Positions 1 through 8,163 of a stretch of 29,943 nucleotides of DNA are shown here, piece by piece. Both the position numbers and the translations under genes were made by a program. The stretch's first letter is position 1. The number at the start of each line of letters is the position of its first letter. Origin of the DNA: JANXQG01 sp037147235 (GTDB lineage Bacteria > Planctomycetota > Planctomycetia > Pirellulales > Thermoguttaceae). The notes under the pieces were generated by a model that was given only the letters and a program-made list of their open reading frames with translations, was not told the origin of the DNA and did no database searches. The DNA is taken from contig JBAWVO010000042.1 in assembly GCA_037147235.1 (NCBI GenBank), forward strand, positions 1 to 29,943. The letters run 5' to 3'.

Positions 1-31
1 GTCGGTGCGATTGAGGGGTCACAGGAACATT

Positions 32-418
32 CTACTCCGGCCAAGGCACCGTGTCACCCAGGACCATCCCGTGCTCCGCAGGACGGATGTTGCGACCATT
101 TGCCACGCGGCACAGTTCGTCGCGGAATCTTGCTGCGTCCAGCGGGCCGCTGACCGGATCATTCGCATGTTCACGGTCCTCGTAGCCGCTGTAATGGGTC
201 ATGTAGGCCCGTTTCGGCCGCCACTTGTCGATCAGGCGAAGGTTGCCCAGGACCGACTGATGCCGGGACTGCTCCGCCGGATGCCAAGTGTTGGCGTCCA
301 GGAACATCACATCGGCGTCGAACAGGAGTGGGTTATCTTCCTCCGGGACGTGATGGTCGAAGTGCGGATCGGTCCTTTCACTTTCCAAGGTACGTATTGG
401 CGAAGACGGTGCCGTCAT
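32..418 (-). pseudogene. Truncated metallo-beta-lactamase-fold hydrolase (C-terminal remnant)
   Basis: The 128-residue frame reads like the C-terminal third of an MBL-fold (PhnP-like) metallohydrolase: a segment with FLDANTWHP, a helix, then MTHYSGYED, whose His suits a late metal ligand, and a closing HGMVLGD. The N-terminal half with the HxHxDH metal-binding motif is absent, so catalysis is not expected. The first 13 or so codons overlap the 3' end of the beta-propeller gene in another frame and do not look like family sequence; resemblance begins close to the propeller stop codon. That pattern suggests a deletion or rearrangement that joined the propeller gene to an MBL gene lacking its front. 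The family call is from motif recognition; the remnant interpretation is inference. A short standalone protein is possible but less likely. Confidence 0.6.
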
Positions 419-2720
419 CCGCTACGAACACCCGCGAGCCTCCCAAGTAACGATCTGCGATGCGAGCTTTGGTGATCGGCCTCTTCTGCGATTCGTCGGC
501 CTTGTCCAGTTGTACGATCCAGTACCCACATGCTGCCAGCAGCCGGCCATCATGGGTCGGCGTCAGGTCCCCGAACTCATACTCCGCTGGCCAAGGGAAT
601 GTCGTGGTCTGGTTTCCCTTGACCAACCGGTAGCCGCGAGTGGGGCCGAACTTGGATTCTTCTCCCGGACGGAACCATAACGAGCCGTCGCCGTCCTCGA
701 AAAGGAAGAAAGCCAAGTCTTTCCGTTGTTCCCATCGCCCATCGCGAAATCGCCAGACCAAGTAGTCACCGCTGGTCATCCAGAGCGACTTGTCCCGCGC
801 AACAAACGCGGCCGGCGACTGCAAGCGATAATATGGCATATTGCACTCGGGTGCCGAGAACTTCTCGGCTACGATCTTTCCGTCCGTCACGCTCAGTGCC
901 CATAAACCCTTGAGGTGTGCGCTCAACAGCATCCTTCCATCGGGCAGGCGACAGAACTGGTAATACCCGGCAGCTTGCTGTGAGTCGTTCGGAACCGTCC
1001 ACTGTTTGACGCCGTCTTGGTCCAGAGCCGATACGGTCGAATCGTAGGCCACCCATAGCCGCTTGTGGCCGTCTCCCTGCACCGCCAACCACTCGCCGCG
1101 CCTCGCCGGCTGCTGGTACTTCTCCGCGAGCACGGCCCACCGCTTTTCGATTAGCGTGGGCAACTTCTCGGGCCCAGACCAATTGCCTCCGTCGTACATC
1201 CAAGCCTCGTACCATGTTGTCTTCCCGCCCACGCCGCTCTGCTCGCGGCCCGTGCGCTCGATCTGCCGCCAATCGTCGAGTTCCTTGCCCTTGGCCGCGG
1301 CCTGCATGTCCTGATAGATGTCACGCACAACGACGGCCAGCACCGTGTCGCCTCCCGACAAGAACAGCGGCGACCGCGCCCAGCGGTCCCATGGCGGCGT
1401 CGGGTGGGCGGTCCAGCGCGGATGCGGCAGCGTTTTCACCGGAGTGTCCTCCCAACGACGTCCGTCCCAGCATACCAATGAGACCTGCTCGTCCCGCGGC
1501 TTGCCCCACAGATCCCGTTCAATGCCGCGCGGCATGCCCCAGATCGTTCCGTCGCGCGTCTGGAAGAGCGGTTGGACCTGCGCGGAATCACTCTGTAGAC
1601 GGACCATGTCGCCGGGCTTCTCAAACTTCGGCCACACCACTCCCACCCGGTCGTGGTAGCGGAAATAGATGCGGCCCAGTCGGTCACGGCAGATTGCCTC
1701 GCCGGGCTGGCACGGAGCGGTGGGCGGGATCTCGCTCAAGCGGCCCAAAATGCGGCCCCGGTTCTCATAAAGACCGACCGGCAACTGTGCGGCGCGCTCC
1801 GCCTCTGCTTTGGAGAGCACCTTCGCCGCACCCCGGGGTAAAACCACCACGCGGCCGCGGGTATCGAAGGAAACGGCGTCGTCCACTTTCAGCCCCTCGG
1901 CATCGAAGTGGTGCAGGCTGTCGAGATCGACTCCCAGGTAGCGGATGCGCCCCGATGGCTTCAGGCTGAAAAAGTCCTGCACACCGGCGATCGGTTTTTG
2001 CGACGGACTCCAGCCGACGCACTGGTTCTTGTTCGCCTTCTTGTCCAGGGTCCCGAGGACTAGGAACCGGTCGTCCGACAGCGGGACCAGAGCCGCGATG
2101 TCCTCGACCGCCAATCCGGAGTCCTGATTGTAGTTCATCCACTTGCCGCGATCGTAGCACCAGATGCCTCGCGTGCCCGGATATTCTCCCCAGTGGCCGC
2201 CGTGGTAGGCCACCGCCCAGAACCAGACCCGACCCTGGGAGTCTTCGGCAAAATGTCCATCGGCGGCCCTCCGTTGCTGGAACACTTGCTGTTTAGACCA
2301 CGTCGCGCCGTCGAGGACGTGAACATGGGTCACGTCGGCCAGGAACACGCGCCCGGTAGAATCCTCAAACGCCCCGCGGGCCTGGATGCCGGTGTCGTGC
2401 CAACTCTTACCGTCGAAGTACCTGGTGGGCGGATTGCTCCGGTAACGTTGATTGACCCATATTCGGCCGGCCCGGTCGCCCAAGAGCAGGATCTGATCTG
2501 CGGCGAGCTGCCCCGTTTCTCGGCCGGCGCTCAGCGCCACATCGCCGTTGACGGTGGGGAACCAAGGCCGGCCAGCGTGGTCGGCGTACACCCAACCGAC
2601 CGGCAACACCTGCCAGTACACTTCGCGTATCGTGACCGGATCGGCCGCACCGCGCACTGTTGTAGCGATCAGTATCCCGCTGAGCAGTCCGAACATGATG
2701 TGCCGCATGTGCCTAGTCAT
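378..2720 (-). CDS. Secreted beta-propeller protein (two-component-regulator propeller-like repeats)
   Basis: 780 residues with an N-terminal signal peptide (hydrophobic run GLLSGILIATTVRGA at about 11-25), so exported. The body has repeated blades of the type 'D..GR.WF/WV' (for example DHAGRPWF, DRAGRIWV, DSQGRVWF, DRLGRIYF, DGTIWG, DKSLWM, DGSLWF), the pattern of Reg_prop/ligand-sensor beta-propellers. No histidine kinase or other C-terminal signalling domain follows, so it is a stand-alone periplasmic or surface propeller rather than a hybrid sensor. It starts 21 bp after the UroD-family gene, with a GGGGA stretch before the ATG, and is likely the third gene of the fucosidase operon. It might bind glycan or act as a scaffold; substrate unknown. 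The last residues run into an MBL remnant. Confidence 0.78.
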   Translation of the reverse strand: MTRHMRHIMFGLLSGILIATTVRGAADPVTIREVYWQVLPVGWVYADHAGRPWFPTVNGDVALSAGRETGQLAADQILLLGDRAGRIWVNQRYRSNPPTRYFDGKSWHDTGIQARGAFEDSTGRVFLADVTHVHVLDGATWSKQQVFQQRRAADGHFAEDSQGRVWFWAVAYHGGHWGEYPGTRGIWCYDRGKWMNYNQDSGLAVEDIAALVPLSDDRFLVLGTLDKKANKNQCVGWSPSQKPIAGVQDFFSLKPSGRIRYLGVDLDSLHHFDAEGLKVDDAVSFDTRGRVVVLPRGAAKVLSKAEAERAAQLPVGLYENRGRILGRLSEIPPTAPCQPGEAICRDRLGRIYFRYHDRVGVVWPKFEKPGDMVRLQSDSAQVQPLFQTRDGTIWGMPRGIERDLWGKPRDEQVSLVCWDGRRWEDTPVKTLPHPRWTAHPTPPWDRWARSPLFLSGGDTVLAVVVRDIYQDMQAAAKGKELDDWRQIERTGREQSGVGGKTTWYEAWMYDGGNWSGPEKLPTLIEKRWAVLAEKYQQPARRGEWLAVQGDGHKRLWVAYDSTVSALDQDGVKQWTVPNDSQQAAGYYQFCRLPDGRMLLSAHLKGLWALSVTDGKIVAEKFSAPECNMPYYRLQSPAAFVARDKSLWMTSGDYLVWRFRDGRWEQRKDLAFFLFEDGDGSLWFRPGEESKFGPTRGYRLVKGNQTTTFPWPAEYEFGDLTPTHDGRLLAACGYWIVQLDKADESQKRPITKARIADRYLGGSRVFVADDGTVFANTYLGK

Positions 2721-2741
2721 GTTTCCCCGGAATTACTCATA

Positions 2742-3785
2742 CTATCGTAGCCCGAACTCAGCCACGGCGTCAAACATCGCCACGACGTTCTCCACCGGCG
2801 TCTCTTCGAGAATGTAGTCGTGGCTCGCCCCGGCGATATAGCCACCGCCGGGTGCCATGATCGCCAGCACCTCGCGCGTGCGCTGTCGCACCGTCTCCGG
2901 CGATCCTTCGATCAACACGTGATGTGAATCAATCGCGCCGTTGAAGAGAATCTTGCAGCCGTAGTTCGCTTTCAACGTCACGAGGTCCATGCCGCTACAG
3001 CACGGCTGGATCGCGTGCAGGCCGTCGAGACCTGCCTCGATCATCGCCGGAATCAATGGCTCGAAGCCGCCACAGCAATGCAACTGCACCTTCAGCTTGT
3101 AAGCGTGGCCAAGGTCGATCAGTCGTCTCACATGTGGCAGGATGTAGCGGACAAACTGCGCGGGGCTGAGCAGCGGGCCGGTCTGGCCGCCAAAATCGTT
3201 GCCGATGAAGAAGATGTCGATCGCGTCGGCGGCAGCGTCGAATATGCGTTGGCTGACTGCCGCGTAGTAGTCCACAAGATGCTGCAACAGCGCGTCCACT
3301 AGTTCCGGTTCATCGTACATCTTAAGACAGAACGTCTCCATGCCGAGCAGATCAATCGCGTCGTGCCAGAACGGCGACCAATCGCCGCCAAGAATGGCGT
3401 ATTGCCGGTTCCAACCGAGCGAGTCGACGCGGATCTGCGAAACATCCTGCCAATTCGGATCGGGCCAGGGATAATCGTGAACTTGTTGGAGCGTGGCGTT
3501 GGCCAACGGGTGGCTCAACGGCTGGCCATAGCCGTGCCCCGCACGGTCGATGCCGAAAATAGTGCGGTACACGACCCCCGGCGAAAGCGAATGTTCTGGA
3601 CCGGCGTATCGGGCGAAGACACGGCGGAAATCGTCGCCGATCCGCACGAAAAAACTTTCGTTGTCCGGCAGATCCATTTGCCGGCGCGCCTTGGCGAGAA
3701 ATTCCGGCGACGCGCCGCACCAGCGAGGCACGCGATCTGGTTCGACATGGCTGAACGCCGTAAGGACTCGTTCGCGTGGAGTCAT
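2742..3785 (-). CDS. Uroporphyrinogen decarboxylase (UroD) superfamily protein, methyltransferase-like
   Basis: 347 residues, the normal size for a single UroD TIM barrel, opening with the family-typical TPRERVLTAFSHVEPDRVP. Residues 236-240 read HCCGG: the H-x-C arrangement (H236, C238) matches the zinc-binding motif of corrinoid-type methyltransferases in this superfamily (MtaA/MtbA-like) rather than HemE, which lacks it. The C-terminal GGGYIAGASHDYI segment is the usual end of the planctomycete group. No corrinoid protein gene is nearby. The ATG overlaps the fucosidase stop as ATGA, so the two are translationally coupled. Cytoplasmic, no signal peptide. Family assignment is confident; methyl transfer is inference, and HemE function is unlikely given the context. 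Confidence 0.87.
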   Translation of the reverse strand: MTPRERVLTAFSHVEPDRVPRWCGASPEFLAKARRQMDLPDNESFFVRIGDDFRRVFARYAGPEHSLSPGVVYRTIFGIDRAGHGYGQPLSHPLANATLQQVHDYPWPDPNWQDVSQIRVDSLGWNRQYAILGGDWSPFWHDAIDLLGMETFCLKMYDEPELVDALLQHLVDYYAAVSQRIFDAAADAIDIFFIGNDFGGQTGPLLSPAQFVRYILPHVRRLIDLGHAYKLKVQLHCCGGFEPLIPAMIEAGLDGLHAIQPCCSGMDLVTLKANYGCKILFNGAIDSHHVLIEGSPETVRQRTREVLAIMAPGGGYIAGASHDYILEETPVENVVAMFDAVAEFGLR

Positions 3786-5134
3786 GGTGATTTCGCGAGG
3801 CCCGCTGCCGGGCCGTCGAGTTCAAGTTTCACAATGGTGTCGATTGTCTTGCGCTGGGTGGCGGGCACGCTCACCTCAATACCATTTTCGGTCTGTTTCA
3901 CGGTCGCTTCGCCGCCGGTCAGTACACTGGTCTTAAGGATCTTGCGCGGAATGGCCGGCAGTATGATCGTGTCGCTCGGCCAACGGAGTATGTGCAGATA
4001 GACGGTATTGCCCTTGCGCGTGCTCCCGCCCCACCAGCGGCCGCCAGGCATCGCAAACCGGGTAAGGTCCAGGTTGAAACTCCGCTTGCCCATGTCTGGC
4101 GCCACGAACGGTCCGCCGCGAGTGCCGTAGATGCTCTCGCCGTATTTCTGAAGCCATTGGCCGATCTTTTGAAATTGTTCCACCTGTCGCGGCTCGATCC
4201 GGCCATTGGGCATCGGGTTGGTGTTCAATGCCAGATTTCCGTCGCCGGTGGCACAGGTAACGAGCATCTGGATGGCATCCGTGTGTGGTTTGAGTTCGTC
4301 GTCAGGCTTCCACGTCCATTGGGAGCCCAGCGTGATACAGCTTTCCCACGGCCGATCGAATTGACAACGCCCGACGTGTTGTTCCGGCGTGTCGAAATCG
4401 CCGGCCGCACCGGTGCGATTGTTCACGAGGATGTCGGGCTGAAGCGAACGAACAAAGCGGATCACGCGTTCCCCGCGGGCACGGTCGAAGCACTGGGGCA
4501 CGTCGAACCAGATACCCACGAGCGGACCGTAGCCGGTAATCAACTCCTTGACCTGGGCTTCGAGGTAATCATTGTAACGGTCGAGATTGACGACGGAGCG
4601 TTTCACCTTGCCGCCCGGACTGGTGAGCGGGAAGTCCGGATGATGCCAGTCGCACGTCGAGTAATACGGAAAGAAACCGATGCCCTGTTCCCGGCACGCA
4701 GCCGCCAGTTCTTTGGTCACGTCCCGCTTGAATGGGCCATTCATAATGTTGTAATCGGTTTGCTTCGTATCCCAGAGACAGAAACCATCGTGATGCTTGA
4801 GCAGAAAGACGATGTACAACGCGCCAGTTTCCTTGGCGACCTTGACCCACTCGCGAGCGTCGAACTTATCGGGATTCCATTTCTTGTAAAGGTTATCGTA
4901 TTCCGCGATGGGCGTGGGATTACCTCGCGACCAGCCGATTTCCCTCCCGGTCAAGGATACTGGACCCCAGCAGATGAACATGCCGAATCGCATATCTTTC
5001 CATGCCTCGATCGCTTCCGGTTTGGCCTTCAGCAAGTTGACGGCTGGCTCATCGGCGGCGTGGAGCGCGGCCATCGGAGCCATCAGCAAGGCTATGGCGA
5101 AGGCTACGAGAGAATGTCTTGTTGTTCTGCTCAT
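3782..5134 (-). CDS. Secreted alpha-L-fucosidase, glycoside hydrolase family 29
   Basis: 450 residues. An Ala-ending signal peptide (residues 1-26, cleavage near LHA-AD) sends it to the periplasm or outside. GH29 features are clear: MRFGMFICWGP near 48-58, LLKHHDGFCLWDT at 111-122 (the substrate-binding His pair), YYSTCDWHHPDF at 157-168, and GIWFDVPQ where D211 fits the retaining nucleophile. A C-terminal beta-sandwich with a catalytic-domain tail follows. GH29 enzymes remove terminal alpha-L-fucose from glycans such as fucoidan or mucin. It is first in an operon with the UroD-family protein (ATGA overlap) and the propeller gene. The acid/base residue cannot be placed reliably from sequence alone. 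Some planctomycete GH29-like proteins have other substrates, so fucose is likely but not certain. Confidence 0.92.
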   Translation of the reverse strand: MSRTTRHSLVAFAIALLMAPMAALHAADEPAVNLLKAKPEAIEAWKDMRFGMFICWGPVSLTGREIGWSRGNPTPIAEYDNLYKKWNPDKFDAREWVKVAKETGALYIVFLLKHHDGFCLWDTKQTDYNIMNGPFKRDVTKELAAACREQGIGFFPYYSTCDWHHPDFPLTSPGGKVKRSVVNLDRYNDYLEAQVKELITGYGPLVGIWFDVPQCFDRARGERVIRFVRSLQPDILVNNRTGAAGDFDTPEQHVGRCQFDRPWESCITLGSQWTWKPDDELKPHTDAIQMLVTCATGDGNLALNTNPMPNGRIEPRQVEQFQKIGQWLQKYGESIYGTRGGPFVAPDMGKRSFNLDLTRFAMPGGRWWGGSTRKGNTVYLHILRWPSDTIILPAIPRKILKTSVLTGGEATVKQTENGIEVSVPATQRKTIDTIVKLELDGPAAGLAKSP

Positions 5135-5505
5135 TGGCGTTGATTTTCCTACGTGGATAGATAGAGAAGCGTACGGCTCTAGGCATCCGACCTACTCGCT
5201 AGTCCCACATATTATAGTTGCGCCGAACCCGGCTTTCAAATGGTTACCTTGATGGGGTCGATAACTGGCCGTTCCCCACCAGTGAGCAGTTGACAAGGAA
5301 GTACTCGCGAACATCCTGCCCAATCGTCATATCTTATCATTCGTTATGCGGATTGTACGCTTTCGCGCTGATTTAGCGGTTTTTATGTTAAATTCGTCTT
5401 TTTCGCGATTACGATGAAAGCTAATGGCTAGCCAACGAATCGCAGCCAGGTAATGTTCCAGCATGGTTCATCGGGCCGCGATCACGGAAACCGAAAGGTG
5501 ACGAG
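5135..5505. other. Intergenic region between divergent units
   Basis: 371 bp without a convincing gene. It lies between the start of the fucosidase operon (minus) and the zinc-ribbon gene (plus), so promoters for both should be here. The part from about 5330 to 5420 is AT-richer than its surroundings, but I cannot define -35/-10 boxes with confidence. I see no repeat or terminator hairpin. Confidence 0.5.
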
Positions 5506-5844
5506 ATGAAGTGCCCCCACTGTTGGACCGAGAAGGGTTACTTGCGCGAGGTCGAGGGTTGGAAAGGATTTCTTCTCGAATTGTTGTTGCTACGACCCAT
5601 GCACTGTGAACACTGCTACCACGACTTCATAGTCCTCTGGATCTCAACGCTCGGCAAGAAGATCACGCGGACCAAGGCGAGCATCTCTGTTTGGGACAGC
5701 AGAGGCACGTCATCCTCTTCGGTCCGACATGGTGCCGCGCGGACCGCACTCCCTCAGTCCGGGGCGGTCGATCCCGGTTCCCATCGCCGGACGACGTGGG
5801 TGGTTCGCGCCTCTCGCGATGCCAATTTCAAGAAGGCAGCGTGA
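5506..5844 (+). CDS. Small zinc-ribbon protein, function unknown
   Basis: 112 residues. Two Cys pairs, MKCPHC (C3, C6) and HCEHC (C33, C36), spaced about 27 residues apart, form a likely zinc ribbon. Between them sits a hydrophobic stretch (GFLLELLLLRPM), and after them another (FIVLWISTLGKK). Planctomycetes carry many short proteins with this build: zinc ribbon plus one hydrophobic segment. From about residue 55 on, the sequence is Ser/Arg-rich and of low complexity, unlike the family as I know it, so the real gene may have been frameshifted there or acquired a new tail. The ATG is preceded by GGTGACGAG. No partner gene is obvious. Moderate confidence that it is expressed. Confidence 0.5.
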   Translation: MKCPHCWTEKGYLREVEGWKGFLLELLLLRPMHCEHCYHDFIVLWISTLGKKITRTKASISVWDSRGTSSSSVRHGAARTALPQSGAVDPGSHRRTTWVVRASRDANFKKAA

Positions 5845-6103
5845 GCCACATGCCGCCGCTGGTCGACTTCATTGTCATCAACTGGCGGAATCTTGATTTC
5901 CTGAAGATCAAGGCTCTAACTACAGTGGCTAGCGGCTCCTGAATAGAACCGGTACCCCCGATACTCCTGCCCATTTTATCTCTGAATAACAGCCACCAAC
6001 TGCATCATCTGCTTGTTTTAGGCCGGGAAAGAACTATAGTTCATATAGTGAGCGGTGACCAAAGTGTAAATGCGTTACCGACCGCCTTGTTTTGTGGCTT
6101 ATC

Positions 6104-6277
6104 ATGAAAGGTCTTGTAGCAAAAGTACCCCATTTCCTCGCTGCTGAGGATGGCCCTACCGCCGTTGAGTATGCCGTCATGCTATCACTGATCATCGTCG
6201 TGTGCCTCGCGGCCGTCACGACGATTGGCGACAACGCGAGCAGCGTGTTCTCCAAGATCGCCAACTCGATTAAGTGA
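6104..6277 (+). CDS. Flp/Fap-type type IVb pilin
   Basis: 57 residues from the ATG at 6104; a TTG four codons upstream is the longer alternative. The sequence has the Flp-pilin layout: short basic leader, FLAAEDGPTAVEY with the G/xxxxEY-type prepilin processing region, then a single hydrophobic helix (AVMLSLIIVVCLAAVTTIG) and a short polar tail. Such pilins are cleaved by a TadV-like peptidase and assembled by the Tad secretion system into adhesive fibres. No tad genes (cpaB, cpaF, tadB/C) are in this window, so it is an orphan here; flp copies far from tad loci are common in planctomycetes. A clear ribosome binding site is not visible. Confidence 0.85.
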   Translation: MKGLVAKVPHFLAAEDGPTAVEYAVMLSLIIVVCLAAVTTIGDNASSVFSKIANSIK

Positions 6278-6466
6278 ACGTCGGCAATCGGCCGCAGCGC
6301 AATGGTGCCCACGGCCATTTCCGTCGCAGTACGGAACGGCGCGCAGGTCGCGGTTCTTCCACCACATCGAGTAATGCCTCCATCATCAGTCGAATAAGCC
6401 GATCATTCATTCCTTGTCTCTTGTGTTTCTGCTGACGGTCGCAAATGAACGGTTAGAAGTAATCCC

Positions 6467-6847
6467 ATGAAGTGCTTGTTGTTCCTGCTGATTGTGCTGG
6501 TATCCGTGGGAGGATGCAGCAAGCAGAGCACTGAAATTACAGGGAAGTGGAGGCTGATTGATACTCATAATCGCAATGGAACCATAGATTTCCATGCGGG
6601 TGGAAAGGTTTGCGTAAATTCGTCGGAACTGCTTGACTGGGATCTTATTGGGCGGGAAATGAGTATCGCTCATCCTGAGGCTCCAACGATGCCGATCCGC
6701 ATGCTTGTGTCATTCCCTGACGGGCAGCACCTTGACCTTGTTGTTTTGGATGACCAAACAGGCAGGCGAATATCTCGTCGCCGGTTCGAGCGAATAATCC
6801 CGAAATCGGTCACGCAGACTGCATGTAACCCATTGGGACTTCCGTGA
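6467..6847 (+). CDS. Small predicted lipoprotein
   Basis: 126 residues. The N-terminus is a type II signal peptide: a hydrophobic run (LLFLLIVLVSV) and lipobox V-G-G-C with C17 as the lipidated cysteine. The mature part (ITGKWRLIDTHNRNGTIDFHAGGKVCV...) resembles the small lipocalin-like beta-barrel pattern 'GKW...D......F...G' found in many short lipoproteins of unknown function, with DGQHLDLVVLDDQTG later. Probably membrane-anchored. No conserved catalytic residues seen. It stands alone, with no operon partner. Lipoprotein processing is well supported; function is unknown. Confidence 0.6.
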   Translation: MKCLLFLLIVLVSVGGCSKQSTEITGKWRLIDTHNRNGTIDFHAGGKVCVNSSELLDWDLIGREMSIAHPEAPTMPIRMLVSFPDGQHLDLVVLDDQTGRRISRRRFERIIPKSVTQTACNPLGLP

Positions 6848-7016
6848 ACTGATCTAGTTCGCCGTCATCGCGACCAACGGCTGCGATTTCCCTCCACTCC
6901 TTCGCCCGCTCCCTGCATTCTTCGTACCCCCCGCGGTGAGCTGCTCCCCGGCGAGACCAAGTCAAAGGGTACCGAGCTGTAATCGGGCAAAGGGCAGCGA
7001 CATCGCTTCGATTGCG

Positions 7017-7244
7017 TCGAGCACCGGTGAGTTGACGCGGCTGTTTAATCCGCGCACCGACTACTGGGGCGATCACTTCACATTGCAGGGGCTGCTGATC
7101 CAATCGCAGACTCCCATTGGCGAGGCGACCGTTCGGATTCTCGGACTGAACGGGAGCGAGCGGACGCTGGAGCGGCAGACGCTCTACCAGATCGGCAGGT
7201 ACCCCCCCCAGGCGGCATCGAGGCTGTTGAGCAGAAAAGGATAG
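7017..7244 (+). pseudogene. HNH endonuclease, C-terminal remnant
   Basis: From about 7017 the frame reads STGELTRLFNPRTDYWGDHF, followed by LQGLLIQSQTPIGEATVRILGLN. This is the characteristic end of a planctomycete/cyanobacterial HNH nuclease family (LFNPR..D.W.DHF......I.G.TPIGRATV..L.LN). The upstream portion with the His-Asn-His core is missing; residues before it in the same frame are unrelated. The downstream end after RYPPQAASRLL is also non-homologous. It is therefore a decayed relic, perhaps of a group II intron or a mobile HNH gene. Functional expression is unlikely. Confidence 0.6.
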
Positions 7245-7341
7245 GAAAATTGATTTTCTGAATCCCTAATGCCCTCACCCCCGGCCTGGGCTGATGAAAC
7301 GTCTAAGTCATTGCGGCCAATTTAAGTGAAGAAGCCGTAGG

Positions 7342-8157
7342 TTACTCCGGCACCACGGCCACGAGTTCACGGCAGACGGCCTCGAAGTGGGCGGCGGATA
7401 GCGTTTGCTGCTCCTCGGCAAAACCGACGAGCAGTGCTAGGTCACAGAGCCGGTTGACCTGTCGGGCGATGCCGTGCGTAAGCTCAAAGAGCGTGGGCAC
7501 GGCATCGGCCGCAACAATCGGCCGCGTGGCACCGGCCACCTGCAAGCGATGGGCTGTGTACTGGCCCGTCTCGTTGGCCGTGAAGGGTCGCAAGAGGCAC
7601 TTTACGCCCAATCGCTCCTCTAGTTGCGGCGTGCGATCCAAGAGTGGCAAAATGCCGGGCTGCCCGACGAGCAGTAGCGTCATGCCGCTCTTGCCGTGAG
7701 GTCCGAAGTTCAACAGCATCCGCAGCGTTTCCAGTATCCGGCTGTTTTCCAGGAGGTGGGCTTCGTCGATGACCACCACCGCATGCCTCCCTTTTTCGAC
7801 GTTTTTCCGCAAGGCCCCTTGGATCCGCCGGATGCTTTCATGCACCGCGAAGCCCGCGTTGCCACCGCCGTCGAACTCATCCGCCAAATAGGCCAACAGT
7901 TCGGCCGGCTCCATCTGCGGATAGACCAAGTGGATGAAGGGAGTATAGGTCTCCCCCAACGCTTCGCGGAGCATGGAAAGAATGAACGTCTTGCCCGTGC
8001 CGGCTGCGCCAGACAACAGGACGCCGCCCCGACGGTTTTCCACGGCATAGCGCAGTTTCAGCAGAGCTGCCTGGTGCGTTTCGGCGGGGAAATAGAACTG
8101 CGGATCGGCGGTGTTTTCAAACGGCTTCTGGTCAAGCTGCCAATACGATTCATACAT
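7342..8157 (-). CDS. ExeA-like AAA ATPase (XrtA/exopolysaccharide-associated type)
   Basis: 271 residues, the size of a GspA/ExeA-type AAA domain without the C-terminal peptidoglycan-binding part. It begins MYESYWQLDQKPFENTADPQFYF, the family hallmark. Walker A is GAAGTGKT (about 50-57), Walker B is HAVVVIDEAHLL, sensor-1 region LLLVGQPGIL, followed by an arginine-bearing segment and HGIARQVNRLCDLALLVGF. It starts 6 bp after the stop of the kinase-like gene, so the two are likely co-transcribed. In organisms with PEP-CTERM/exosortase systems, an ATPase of this type accompanies a BY-kinase in exopolysaccharide loci; the PEP-CTERM protein at the end of this window makes such a link plausible, but no exosortase is present here. 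Function is inferred. Confidence 0.85.
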   Translation of the reverse strand: MYESYWQLDQKPFENTADPQFYFPAETHQAALLKLRYAVENRRGGVLLSGAAGTGKTFILSMLREALGETYTPFIHLVYPQMEPAELLAYLADEFDGGGNAGFAVHESIRRIQGALRKNVEKGRHAVVVIDEAHLLENSRILETLRMLLNFGPHGKSGMTLLLVGQPGILPLLDRTPQLEERLGVKCLLRPFTANETGQYTAHRLQVAGATRPIVAADAVPTLFELTHGIARQVNRLCDLALLVGFAEEQQTLSAAHFEAVCRELVAVVPE

Positions 8158-8163
8158 GCTGTC

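Noticed and set aside
3992..5143. 383-codon open frame on the plus strand
   Set aside because: Exactly antisense to the GH29 gene, with no recognisable domain; a GC-driven shadow frame.
6810..7103. 97-codon minus-strand frame ending GYEECRERAKEWREIA...
   Set aside because: The helical segment looks somewhat protein-like, but no family is recognised and it overlaps the HNH remnant.
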